In this document: one piece after another, positions 10,109 through 18,787 of the stretch | Layout: every line of letters begins with the position of its first letter | Position numbering within the stretch: position 1 is the first letter of the stretch | Source of the DNA: Cytophagaceae bacterium ABcell3 | GTDB taxonomy: Bacteria; Bacteroidota; Bacteroidia; Cytophagales; Cytophagaceae | Assembly: GCA_030913385.1 (NCBI GenBank) | Contig: CP133159.1 | Span: 2,254,584-2,318,583, forward strand | Length of the DNA: 64,000 nucleotides | Direction: 5' to 3' | Notes under the pieces: generated by a model | The model's database searches: none | What the model was told of the DNA's origin: nothing | What the model saw: only the letters and a program-made list of their open reading frames with translations | Translations under genes and position numbers: made by a program

Positions 10109-10481
10109 AATCTCTTCTTCTTTAAAAAACTGTTTTCATTTTACTGGAAAAAATCAATCCTGCTTAGTAATAATGCTTGCCTTTTCAGGGAAAAATTTCA
10201 TAAACTTAGGGTTATGGCTGTTTATTTATTACTTGCCAATAATCCTATTTTTACTCGAGCTTTTGGATAACTCAGATATAGATTATAACAAAGTACCTAT
10301 GTAGTTGTTTAGCTGAATTGCTAAGAAGTGAAGTAGGTTGTTTAGTTGTGTGAACTATATAAACTTTTTTGGATAGTTTATGTGTTTTTCTTTTTAGGTT
10401 TTAATGGGTGTTCTTCTTGGGGTATTGTGGTTTAAGCACAGATAGCCCCAATGGCTATCTGTGTTAAGTGAAATAAAGAGG
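10109..10481. other. Intergenic region, possible weak terminator
   Basis: No gene is seen in 373 AT-rich bases. A long hairpin, CACAGATAGCC (10437-10447) with GGCTATCTGTG (10453-10463), lies about 20 bases past the stop of paralogue 3. It lacks a T run on the minus strand, so it is at best a weak terminator. The rest should contain the promoter of paralogue 2, but no clear TAnnTTTG element was found. Confidence 0.5.
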
Positions 10482-13397
10482 CTACTCTATTTTAATTAAT
10501 TTTGTGGATTGGTAAACTTCGCCACCTGGAGAAACGAGCTTCAGTATATAGATTCCAGCAGGTTGGTTGTTTAGGTTAAATGTCATGTCTTGGTTATAAT
10601 TTAAGATTAAATCTTGCTGCTGTATAATGCTACCTATATTATTATATATTACAAAGTGGTAGCCTGGGTCAAGCGTGCTGGCATCAGTTTTAATTTTAAA
10701 AGAGTTGTTAAAAGGATTAGGGTATACTGTAAAGGTTTTATTGTTAAGTACGAGCGGTTTGGTGCCAGTTATGTTACCCTTTCTGACCCTGAAATTGTCC
10801 CAGCTAGCACCGAAAGTTCTGTCCGCTCCTCTGGAGGTGGCAATAACACCTGTGGCCAAGGATTGGTCGCTTTGAAGGGCTTCGAGGGTTTTTCCTTTTA
10901 ATTGTATGGGGTCGCCAGCGTTCGCAATATTGGTTGAGTCGTCTATGGCATATGCAGGTTGCACAAGGCCTGTTGAAGGTTCTATTTCAAGATAGAAGAA
11001 AACAGTATTTTCAGGGTAGAATTCAATGTCTAACTGTTTTAGCTCGTACATACCTTCATTTTCATGCACTATTTCAATGCCTCCATTACCTTCATTGGCG
11101 TTTAGTGCTATTTTTAGATAATTATCTTGATCGCCGGTGCCAATAAATATTCCTTGTGACATATGGCCAGAAGGGGATATGCCACCAAAAAACGGTCTCA
11201 TAATCCAAGAGTCAACGGTAAACTTTTCTGTGCTTTTATTGACACTTATTCCAAACTGGAATGCATTTTCCTGATTGTTCCTGTCTCCTAATGCGTCACC
11301 CTCAGAAACATCTACTATCGTGAAAACACCTGGAGCGCCCCCTGGGATTAGGTTTCTAGGGTTAAACTGTTCAAGGTAATCTGTTTCGTTGTTGATCATT
11401 AATCCTGTAAAACCCAGTCCGAAAAAACCAGTACCCGGATTGTTGTTGAACATGGTGTAGTTTAAGGGTATTCTTGTTGTGTCACCATTGTGCTTATCTC
11501 TGGCAAAGGCATCGTTGATGTCAAGAATGCCATCGCTGTCATCATCCGGATCGTTCAAGTCCGAAAGACAGTCGTTGTCAAAATCACTGGGTCGGCTTGC
11601 TGCTGAGCAAGGGTTGGTACGGTTATCTTCTTCATCTGCATTGGAGTAGCAGTCGTTGTCATCGTCCATTGTCCAGCTATATTCATTGGTGCAAACAAAA
11701 TTTTCTTCCGGTTCAAAAACCATGATTTGGTTGTTGCCTGAAGCATGCCCATTGTAATTGGCCACCCATATAGTACCCGGAAAAATATCGCCATCACCTT
11801 GGGCTGTAATGTCCAGCGGGCGACTGTTGGCCCCTAAGCCAAAGATGATATTATCTCTATCGTTTTCATCAATCTCCTTTCTGTATTTTCCATCAAATGG
11901 CGAGTCCCAAGTAGTGTTCAGCGCTTGGTCGCCTTGTGCATTAAGCATGACCCTATATACGTTGCCGTTATTGTAGCCTACTGTGAGGAGGTTTCCTTGC
12001 ATGGCTCCATTGAAATTGGTGGCGGTATATTCGCATATTCCGTTGGTAGAGGTTTTAAATACGATCAAGGCAGGATGGTCTCCTTCTCCTGGGTTCAGGA
12101 AAAGATTTTCATTGGTTGTCAAAGATTCAGGAAAGGGCGGCCAATCTGTGGGAAGTGGTTTGTCTCCGGAAATAGATGTTCTCCAAAAACCTTCTTGTTT
12201 ATGCCAATCATGAGTGTATAAACCAGCGCCAGCAGGGTTAGCACGAATGGGGTGGGGGTGGCCACCGTAAAAAGTTCCTGGCGTATACGTCTCAATATTG
12301 CCAATAAATTGTAAGGGGTCATGGTTGTTTACTACTGGTTGACCAGAGGGCGTAGTGGCAGGGGCAGAGCCTGGTTCATCTGGATTGTAACGGTTGATGG
12401 CTTTGTTGTTTTCGTCAAGATCCGGGTAGCCGCCCCATAGTCGGTTGGCTGCATTGTCTACCGTGTACATATTGCCATTTTCAGTTATTACCAAATCATA
12501 AGGATTGCGTAAGCCCGTGGCGTAAACCTGTACCGGACCTCCTTCTTCTATTTTTGCCATATTGAGGCCATCATTTCCGCCCCAAGGATCATTGATATCC
12601 GATCCATCGGCCCTATTTTCACGGGTAGGATCATCAAGGGTAGGGAGATCATATTTGTAAGGATGGTTCGAGTCTTGACCTTTGAGGGGCATGGCCTCAA
12701 TGGCCTCCAAATCGACGGACAGTATGCATGCTGCCAGGGCATATTCGCTACTGTATACAAAAGTTCTTGATATGCCACCTGCATTGGTCATGCCTCCAAC
12801 AGCCACAAAAAGAATGTCTTTGCCATTGAGCGTAGCCATTTGTAGACCGTTGATGGAGTGGTTTTCTTCTGAGCGCGGTATTCCTCTTACCAAATCTACT
12901 TTTTTCCACTGCCCGCCATCTTTATAAAGCTTGGAAATGACTCCTGAGTTGGTGCATAGGTTGCGGTCTCCTGCCGCACCGCCACCGTGCCACGGGTCGC
13001 TTGATGTTACATAAAGTATAGGGTTGTCAGGTGTTCCTTTAACTAATATACCCGTTACCTGTCTGTTGTTGGTGTTAATATTGTAATCTCTAGGGCTTCC
13101 GTCGTCATAGTGGTTGGGTATGTGTCTCACCAAAAATAGATCTTCTACATTTTCTGTTTCATAGTCTCCTGGTCCATTTCGTTTGATCGTTAATATTTTG
13201 ATAATTCCATTTTGTTGTGAAACATATAGTTTACCATCAGGGCCAAACTGTAAAGAAGTTGGATTAATAACATTGGCGTTTGAAAGCGTATCAATGTTAA
13301 ATGACAGGTTCTGGGCGAAGGATAATTCCTGAACAGTCACCAATAAAGTGATTGCTGCCAAGAATAAAAGCTGTTTTGCTGCTAGTCTTAGTTTCAT
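10482..13397 (-). CDS. T9SS-secreted sorbosone/glucose dehydrogenase-like propeller with lectin-like domain (paralogue 3)
   Basis: Secreted protein of 971 residues. It has a signal peptide (MKLRLAAK, hydrophobic core, ending ELSFAQ) and a dehydrogenase-like propeller starting PTSLQFGPDGKLYV, with ENHSING and GLRNPYDL. The calcium-binding repeat contains NDCLSDLNDPDDDSDGILD, almost the same as in paralogue 1. A lectin-like domain follows from about PLNYTMFNNNPG, then a T9SS type A tail at VYPNPFNN ending KLIKIE. It sits upstream of paralogues 2 and 1 on the minus strand, with hairpins and gaps of several hundred bases between them, so the three are probably not one operon. Enzymatic activity is inferred only. 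Confidence 0.85.
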   Translation of the reverse strand: MKLRLAAKQLLFLAAITLLVTVQELSFAQNLSFNIDTLSNANVINPTSLQFGPDGKLYVSQQNGIIKILTIKRNGPGDYETENVEDLFLVRHIPNHYDDGSPRDYNINTNNRQVTGILVKGTPDNPILYVTSSDPWHGGGAAGDRNLCTNSGVISKLYKDGGQWKKVDLVRGIPRSEENHSINGLQMATLNGKDILFVAVGGMTNAGGISRTFVYSSEYALAACILSVDLEAIEAMPLKGQDSNHPYKYDLPTLDDPTRENRADGSDINDPWGGNDGLNMAKIEEGGPVQVYATGLRNPYDLVITENGNMYTVDNAANRLWGGYPDLDENNKAINRYNPDEPGSAPATTPSGQPVVNNHDPLQFIGNIETYTPGTFYGGHPHPIRANPAGAGLYTHDWHKQEGFWRTSISGDKPLPTDWPPFPESLTTNENLFLNPGEGDHPALIVFKTSTNGICEYTATNFNGAMQGNLLTVGYNNGNVYRVMLNAQGDQALNTTWDSPFDGKYRKEIDENDRDNIIFGLGANSRPLDITAQGDGDIFPGTIWVANYNGHASGNNQIMVFEPEENFVCTNEYSWTMDDDNDCYSNADEEDNRTNPCSAASRPSDFDNDCLSDLNDPDDDSDGILDINDAFARDKHNGDTTRIPLNYTMFNNNPGTGFFGLGFTGLMINNETDYLEQFNPRNLIPGGAPGVFTIVDVSEGDALGDRNNQENAFQFGISVNKSTEKFTVDSWIMRPFFGGISPSGHMSQGIFIGTGDQDNYLKIALNANEGNGGIEIVHENEGMYELKQLDIEFYPENTVFFYLEIEPSTGLVQPAYAIDDSTNIANAGDPIQLKGKTLEALQSDQSLATGVIATSRGADRTFGASWDNFRVRKGNITGTKPLVLNNKTFTVYPNPFNNSFKIKTDASTLDPGYHFVIYNNIGSIIQQQDLILNYNQDMTFNLNNQPAGIYILKLVSPGGEVYQSTKLIKIE

Positions 13398-13564
13398 GGT
13401 GAAAAAATTAGATTGTTATAAGCTGGTTGAGCATGTACAACCTAATCTATTTTCACATGTTTATTTTTGGAGGGGTATTTTTTACATAAGATTATTTAGG
13501 GGCTTGCTGGAAAATGCATAAGTACATTGCTCCTTATGATGAAATCTATCGCGTAATCCAGATT

Positions 13565-13606
13565 AAAAAAGCCCGGACTTTTAAAGGTAATCCGGGCTTT
13601 TTTTTT
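13565..13606 (-). terminator. Terminator of the Kelch gene
   Basis: GCCCGGA (13571-13577) pairs with TCCGGGC (13591-13597), with A6 on one side and T9 on the other, so it could work in both directions. It lies about 15 bases past the stop at 13620. Confidence 0.85.
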
Positions 13607-13619
13607 ATAAGCTTATATG

Positions 13620-14999
13620 TTATTGCTTAACAATTTTATACATTTCATATATCTCTCCATGGTTGCCAATAACTTTTAGGTAATGCATGCCTTTGGCTAA
13701 TCCTGAAAGGTTAATGTTGCCCGTGGAACCCGAATGGTTGCTGACAGACTCCAAACGCCCATCTGGAGAATAGACCTCTACAGTAAATCCTTGTCCACCG
13801 GATAGTTCAATGTTTATGTTGTCCACAGCAGGGTTAGGGAAAATATTTAGTGGGCTGTCAGGGGTATTGGCCTGTATGGCTGTTACCTCTCCTTCGTCTT
13901 CATCTTCATCAGGTTCTGGTTCTATAAGGTCTTCTGTCATGGAAAATTCAATAACCTCGAGTGTTAATGCTTCATTTTCAGAATCGACATTTCCTCCTCG
14001 GCGGCTACTGCCAGCTACTATATAAACTTTGTCATTATAAACAGCTGCTTGGGTTCCATGTCTTCCAGTATTTAAAGAAGGAAGTTCTCTCCATTCTTCG
14101 GATTCTATGTGGAATGCTTCTACTTCATTGTGTGCATAAGGGCCACCATCTGGAGCACTTTCTTGGTGCGGGCCTTCTCCTCCTAACACTACAATTTCAT
14201 TTCCTACAGTCACTGTGGCTGTTCCAGCCCTGTCTGTTATAATGGGATTTTCTGTAGTAGTCCATTCGTCTGTACTAAAATCATAGATATCAACCTCTGG
14301 AATGGTAAAAATAAATACCCCTCCTGGTTCCGGGTCATCTTGCTTGCTGAGTCTGCCGCCGGCAGCCACCAGTTTTCCGCCAGCTATAGCCGCATGGAAG
14401 TGGTCTCTGGCTCTTGGGGCATCAGGAAGTTCCCGCCATTCGCCTGTTTGAGGGTCAAACTCATCAAACCATTCAACGTGTCCGTCAATATGTCCGTTTT
14501 GAATACCTGCGACAATGTAAATTTTTCCATTATACACGACTGCGCCTGCCGACCCTCTGCGACGGTGTGCTGGTATTTCTGGGCCGTCGCTCCATGTATC
14601 TGTTTCGGTATCATAAATATAAACATTGGGAGTTGGAACTTCAGCTCCATCTACAATGTCAAACCCACAAATGGCATAAATTTTGGAACCTACGGCTACT
14701 GCTTGAAAGTGATGTATTTGGGAAGCGCTTATATCTTGATATCCCGTTGCCCCGGTTGTCCAGGTGTCAGTTTCTGGGTCATAAATCTCAACCGGTTGTG
14801 GTCCCCGGCCTCCTAAGAGGTAAAGTTTGCCATTAACTTCTACAAACGCATTTTCATGTCGGTGTGAAATTTCATTTTCTGTAAGCTGGGTTTCGTCCCA
14901 GTTCCCAAATTCTGACTGTGCTAGTGCTGTTCCTGTAGTTGCTGATAAAACAATAAATAAAAATTTTCGAAAAAGCGACGTATAGTTTGTTTGCATCAT
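13620..14999 (-). CDS. T9SS-secreted Kelch-repeat beta-propeller
   Basis: Secreted 459-residue protein. After a signal peptide ending GTALAQ come five or six Kelch motifs (about residues 40-350), such as NGKLYLLGGRGPQ...YDPETDTWT and NGKIYIVAGIQNG. An acidic linker EPEPDEDEDEGE precedes a type A T9SS tail at IFPNPAVD. Kelch propellers are usually binding scaffolds. I see no extra domain that would make it a galactose oxidase. It has its own terminator and faces away from the beta-helix genes. The second Met (14996) is an equally possible start. Confidence 0.85.
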   Translation of the reverse strand: MMQTNYTSLFRKFLFIVLSATTGTALAQSEFGNWDETQLTENEISHRHENAFVEVNGKLYLLGGRGPQPVEIYDPETDTWTTGATGYQDISASQIHHFQAVAVGSKIYAICGFDIVDGAEVPTPNVYIYDTETDTWSDGPEIPAHRRRGSAGAVVYNGKIYIVAGIQNGHIDGHVEWFDEFDPQTGEWRELPDAPRARDHFHAAIAGGKLVAAGGRLSKQDDPEPGGVFIFTIPEVDIYDFSTDEWTTTENPIITDRAGTATVTVGNEIVVLGGEGPHQESAPDGGPYAHNEVEAFHIESEEWRELPSLNTGRHGTQAAVYNDKVYIVAGSSRRGGNVDSENEALTLEVIEFSMTEDLIEPEPDEDEDEGEVTAIQANTPDSPLNIFPNPAVDNINIELSGGQGFTVEVYSPDGRLESVSNHSGSTGNINLSGLAKGMHYLKVIGNHGEIYEMYKIVKQ

Positions 15000-15045
15000 T
15001 TTTAAGGTTGTTTAAGGTTTGCAAATACATTTAACCAACAGGCCA

Positions 15046-15065
15046 AATGATAGATTGTTATCATT
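15046..15065. promoter_or_regulatory. Inverted repeat upstream of the Kelch gene
   Basis: AATGAT (15046-15051) and ATCATT (15060-15065) flank 8 bases, 47 bases before the Kelch start. It is a possible operator for a dimeric regulator, with no other support. Confidence 0.3.
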
Positions 15066-15826
15066 TTTTTTTTTTTAAACTTGCTTTAAAACGCTTGTTG
15101 TAACTATGTTGCAATATTCTTGTAGTTCTAAACGAATGTGTTTAGCAGGATACAGTTTTTTGGAGTGCCCATAGTAACTTTCTTTTAGAGTGACAGTGGA
15201 GGCAGAGCATGAGGTATAGAGTGTCAGGTTTTTATTCATAAGAAGCTAGTATTGTTCTTCAGGTTTATATATTTCAGTAAAATTGGCTTACTTAATTCTG
15301 TCTCATAAATAACATTCCGTATATCGGTGGCTTGCCCCCTTATTTACTTCATCTGGAATTTGTCATGAGGGGTAAAAGAAAAAAACGCCATTTTTGTGCC
15401 GTAAAGCATTGCTATGGTAAGGATAAATGTGCGGGAGCCAGTTGAATTGAAAATGTATTAGTAGACTTAACCTCATATTCTGGGCTTAATGATCCGTATG
15501 ATTTTTGCCACTCATTTCCTTTAATTTTAATTTAATCTCTTAATAAATATTTAATAATTCTAAGATTCTTTACATGCTTTAATATAAATTTTTTCTTGGA
15601 TTAAAAATAAGTTAAATCGGCAGGCGTTAATTGAGTGCTTTCCTTAAATGATCTTATGATATAAACTGTACTCAGGTAGTAATTAATTTTAAATCAATAC
15701 CTTATACTTTATTGGTCTGTCTTGGGGTCCTCATTATTGGTTAAAAAACAATTAAAAGAAAACCTTACATGAGTTTGTCTGGGAGGCTCAAAAACAGTCT
15801 CTCCACGTCGGAACTAAGCCAGAAAA

Positions 15827-15883
15827 GATTTTGTATGGGATTGAAACCTTTTAATCAAAATTTAATAAATCAAAGGAACAATC
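15827..15883 (+). promoter_or_regulatory. Leader shared with the next beta-helix gene
   Basis: GATTTTGTATGGGATTGAAA followed by CCTTTTAATCAAAATTTAAT runs almost unchanged before both this gene and the one at 18788. CCTTT (15847-15851) can pair with AAAGG (15872-15876), which overlaps the only purine-rich ribosome-site candidate, AAAGGAA, 8 bases from the ATG. The shared GAACCTTACATGA-like stretch about 65 bases upstream is also conserved. Confidence 0.5.
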
Positions 15884-18214
15884 ATGAAACGTAACAACCT
15901 GAGATTACTAGTTGTGATTATTTGCGTATCCATATCGGGTATGTTTTCACAATGTAAAAAGAAAGAGAAGGAGCTTCCTTCTTCTTCAGGAGAAAAAACT
16001 GCTAGCCAGAAGGCAGCTCCCCCTACATGTACCCACACTATATCGCGCGACCAAACTGTAGTGGATGGAGGCGATTTTGAGCCGGGTAGTGTTATTTGCC
16101 TGGAAGGTGGTACCCGAAGAGCTTTATTGTTGAGAAACTTTAAAGGAACCGCCTCAAACCCTATTACCTTTATTAATGAAGGAAAAGTTGTTATTAAGCT
16201 TAGTGCTGCCAGTTCTTACGGAATTAACTTTGCTAATTGTGCATATGTTAAATTAACAGGAACAGGAGCTCCTGAACACGACAGGGGAATAGAAATTGAC
16301 GGACCGCACCTTGGTATTACTGCAGGAAACCTTAGTACTAATGTGGAACTAGAGTTTCTTGAAATTCATAATATTGGTTTTGCTGGTATTATGGCCAAGA
16401 CTGACCCAAGCTGTGACCCTGCAACATGGAGGGAAAACTACACAATGAAAGACCTTCGTATTCATGATTGCCATATTTATGATACTAAAGGAGAGGGTAT
16501 TTATGTAGGAAACTCATTTTATGCCAATGGTCGTAGCTTAGGCTGCGGGAGTGTTCTTCCCCATGATATTCATGGAGTGAGAATCTACAATAATAAAGTA
16601 TGGAATTCTGGCTGGGAAGGAATCCAGGTAGGTTGTGCCACACAAGACTGCGAAATTTTCAACAATACGGTTGAAAACTATGGTATGACTAACACTAGGG
16701 CGCAGAACAATGGTGTTCAGATAGGTGAAGGTACTACAGGTAAGTTTTATAATAACTTTATCAGAAAGGGTACCGGTAATGGTCTGATCGTTCTTGCTCA
16801 AGGCGATAACTACATCTTTAACAATGTTATTGTAGACGCCGGTGAGTTGGGTATCTTTTGTGATGCCAGAGGTACGACGCCTGGTTCAGACTTTGCATTC
16901 ATTAACAACACGATCATTAACCCTGCAATTGCTGGTATATGGCAGTACAGTAATGTGACTAACAACAAGTTTTATAACAACATCGTAGCGGGTACCAATT
17001 CTTTTACGCTATATCGTAACGGTGCCAGCTCTGATGAGAGAAACAATCTTTTTGTTCAGGACGTTTCTGAAGTGCAGTTCCAGAATGCTAGGTCTCATGA
17101 TTACAGGCTGAAAGCAGGTTCTCCTGCAATCGATCAAGGTATGGATGTAAGCTCGTACGGTATTAACTTCGACTTTACCAATAATGGAAGACCGTATGGA
17201 AATGGCTTTGATATAGGTGCTTTTGAATATACTTCTGGCGGAAGTTCTTCTCCTTCTCCTGCGCCAACTCCTCCAGGAAGCGGTGGCACTGAAGTGGATG
17301 GTATCACTGTAACAGCTAGCTCTCACCAGGATCCTAATAGGCCTGCCAATACATTGGACGGTAATCTTAGCACAAGATGGTCTGCTAATGGCGATGGTCA
17401 GTGGATTAAGTATAACTTAGGTGAAATCAGGAATGTAAGTGCTGTAGATATTTCATTCTTTAATGGAGACCAGCGTAAGTCTATGTTTGACATTGAGGTA
17501 TCTGTAGATGGTCAAAACTGGATTAAAGTTTACTCTGGATCTTCTTCAGGTACTACTACGCAGCCAGAAACTTTCGAATTTGCTGATGCTCAAGCTAAGT
17601 ATGTTAGAATTACTGGTAGAGGTAATACTGATAGTGGCTGGAACAGTTATACGTCTGTGCGTATTCACGACGAGTCATCTTCTACGCCTGATCCTTCAGA
17701 CCCTAAAGACCCTAAAGATCCTTCAGATCCGACAAATCCTTCAGATCCAGAAGGGCCAAATGCTCGCTCTTTTGCACCGGTAAGTGATGCTTATATTGAT
17801 GCAAACAACAGAACCATCAACAACAATACCTTGCAGGTGGGGCCGGGAAGAAATACTGTATATATAAAGTATGATGTGAAGGATATCAACCCTGGCCAAA
17901 TCAAGAAAGCTAAAATACAAATGAAGGTTACTAACACCAATGCAGGAGGCGCCATTAATGTGAGCAGAGGTAGCCATAACAACTGGGATGAGAATTCTTT
18001 GAGAACAAGCAATAGGCCATTGGCAGTTGAGTTGCTTTCTACCTTAAACCAAAGGTTTACTGAAAACGGAGTATATGAGTTTGATGTGACTGATGCAATT
18101 AAAGGTGATGGTACTTATACTTTCTTGCTAGAGCTTGAAAGAGGTGTAGGTGCAAGACACACGACCTTTAGTTCTAAAGAAGGTGTGCAGGCTCCTAAGC
18201 TGATAATTGAATAA
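15884..18214 (+). CDS. Beta-helix lipoprotein with F5/8-type C and CBM96-like domains (paralogue 1)
   Basis: Likely cell-surface lipoprotein of 776 residues. A signal ends FSQC, with an unusual Gln before the Cys, then a KKKEKE stretch. Next is a right-handed parallel beta-helix (about residues 50-450) with the family core GFAGIMAKTDP, GEGIYVGNSFY, GIQVGCAT and GVQIGEGTTG. A discoidin/F5/8 type C (CBM32-like) domain follows (about 465-600), then a DPKDPSDP-type linker, then a DNRLRE/CBM96-like domain (about 630-776). Such helices occur in polysaccharide lyases (for example PL6) and in mannuronan epimerases. Which applies here cannot be told from sequence alone. It has its own terminator at 18241. 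Confidence 0.8.
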   Translation: MKRNNLRLLVVIICVSISGMFSQCKKKEKELPSSSGEKTASQKAAPPTCTHTISRDQTVVDGGDFEPGSVICLEGGTRRALLLRNFKGTASNPITFINEGKVVIKLSAASSYGINFANCAYVKLTGTGAPEHDRGIEIDGPHLGITAGNLSTNVELEFLEIHNIGFAGIMAKTDPSCDPATWRENYTMKDLRIHDCHIYDTKGEGIYVGNSFYANGRSLGCGSVLPHDIHGVRIYNNKVWNSGWEGIQVGCATQDCEIFNNTVENYGMTNTRAQNNGVQIGEGTTGKFYNNFIRKGTGNGLIVLAQGDNYIFNNVIVDAGELGIFCDARGTTPGSDFAFINNTIINPAIAGIWQYSNVTNNKFYNNIVAGTNSFTLYRNGASSDERNNLFVQDVSEVQFQNARSHDYRLKAGSPAIDQGMDVSSYGINFDFTNNGRPYGNGFDIGAFEYTSGGSSSPSPAPTPPGSGGTEVDGITVTASSHQDPNRPANTLDGNLSTRWSANGDGQWIKYNLGEIRNVSAVDISFFNGDQRKSMFDIEVSVDGQNWIKVYSGSSSGTTTQPETFEFADAQAKYVRITGRGNTDSGWNSYTSVRIHDESSSTPDPSDPKDPKDPSDPTNPSDPEGPNARSFAPVSDAYIDANNRTINNNTLQVGPGRNTVYIKYDVKDINPGQIKKAKIQMKVTNTNAGGAINVSRGSHNNWDENSLRTSNRPLAVELLSTLNQRFTENGVYEFDVTDAIKGDGTYTFLLELERGVGARHTTFSSKEGVQAPKLIIE

Positions 18215-18240
18215 GGTTTTTAATTAATTTAATTTTAATT

Positions 18241-18272
18241 GGGGAGTCCTTGATAAAGGGCTCCCTTTTTTA
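18241..18272 (+). terminator. Terminator of beta-helix paralogue 1
   Basis: GGGAG-T-CCTT pairs with AAGG-G-CTCCC (one T-G wobble) and is followed by a run of T. It lies 27 bases after the stop codon. Confidence 0.8.
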
Positions 18273-18730
18273 CGAAAAATCCTGATATTTTTTTTAAGTT
18301 GTTTTAAACCAATAGGTTTGGTTGTTTTTCTTATGCTGTAATGTAAATTGTATCTTGAATGGCTCTTTATTATATTTTGTTCTTTGACCACTATTTTCTC
18401 TGGTTTTGTTAAAATATGCTATAGGAAAAGGGACTTATTTAAAGAAAATTAACCTTACTTTAATGTTGTTTTTTATACATGAGCTGGAAAAAATAATTGG
18501 CTAATATAAAATATAGAGAATCCCGTATCGTTTGTTTTCGCATCTTTTTTCTTTTTTCGTAGTCTATTAGATTGATATTTTTTGGTAACTTTCTTGTTTA
18601 CAGTTTTTTGTGTTTTGTGTCGTCCTTTCTTGTTAACACCTATAAGTAAAATATCCCTCTACGAGAACCTTACATGATTGGCTGTAAGGGAATGAAAAGT
18701 TTCTTATGCAGCAGGAACCTTGCTTGATTT

Positions 18731-18787
18731 GATTTTGTATGGGATTGAAACCTTTTAATTCAAATTTAATCAACTAAAGGAATCCGC
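18731..18787 (+). promoter_or_regulatory. Second copy of the shared leader
   Basis: Matches 15827-15883 nearly base for base, including GATTTTGTATGGGATTGAAA and the CCTTT (18751-18755) / AAAGG (18776-18780) pair just before the ATG at 18788. The upstream GAACCTTACATGA stretch (from 18664) is also shared. Confidence 0.5.

Larger units (their letters stand above)
15000..15883. other. 884-base divergent intergenic region
   Basis: Very AT-rich, with no gene recognised. It separates the minus-strand propeller block from the plus-strand beta-helix block, so it must hold two divergent promoters. The last 57 bases are a leader shared with the next beta-helix gene, and an inverted repeat lies near the Kelch start. 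No clear TAnnTTTG motif was found for either gene. Confidence 0.5.
18215..18787. other. Intergenic region with terminator and duplicated leader
   Basis: 573 bases without a gene. It starts with the terminator of the upstream gene and ends with the conserved leader listed separately. The middle is AT-rich with no recognisable structure. Confidence 0.5.

Noticed and set aside
10437-10463. Strong terminator after propeller paralogue 3
   Set aside because: The stem is good, but the minus strand lacks a T run, so it is kept only as a note in the intergenic entry.
14340-14816. 158-codon plus-strand frame
   Set aside because: Fully antisense to the Kelch gene, whose repeats and T9SS tail are clear.
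13620-14999. Galactose oxidase
   Set aside because: Only the Kelch propeller is present. The added N- and C-terminal domains of the enzyme and its copper-site Cys/Tyr context were not seen.
15827-15850. CRISPR-repeat-like ending ATTGAAAC, also at 18741-18751
   Set aside because: Only two copies, about 2.9 kb apart, each just before a paralogous gene, with no spacers and no cas genes. It is a duplicated leader.
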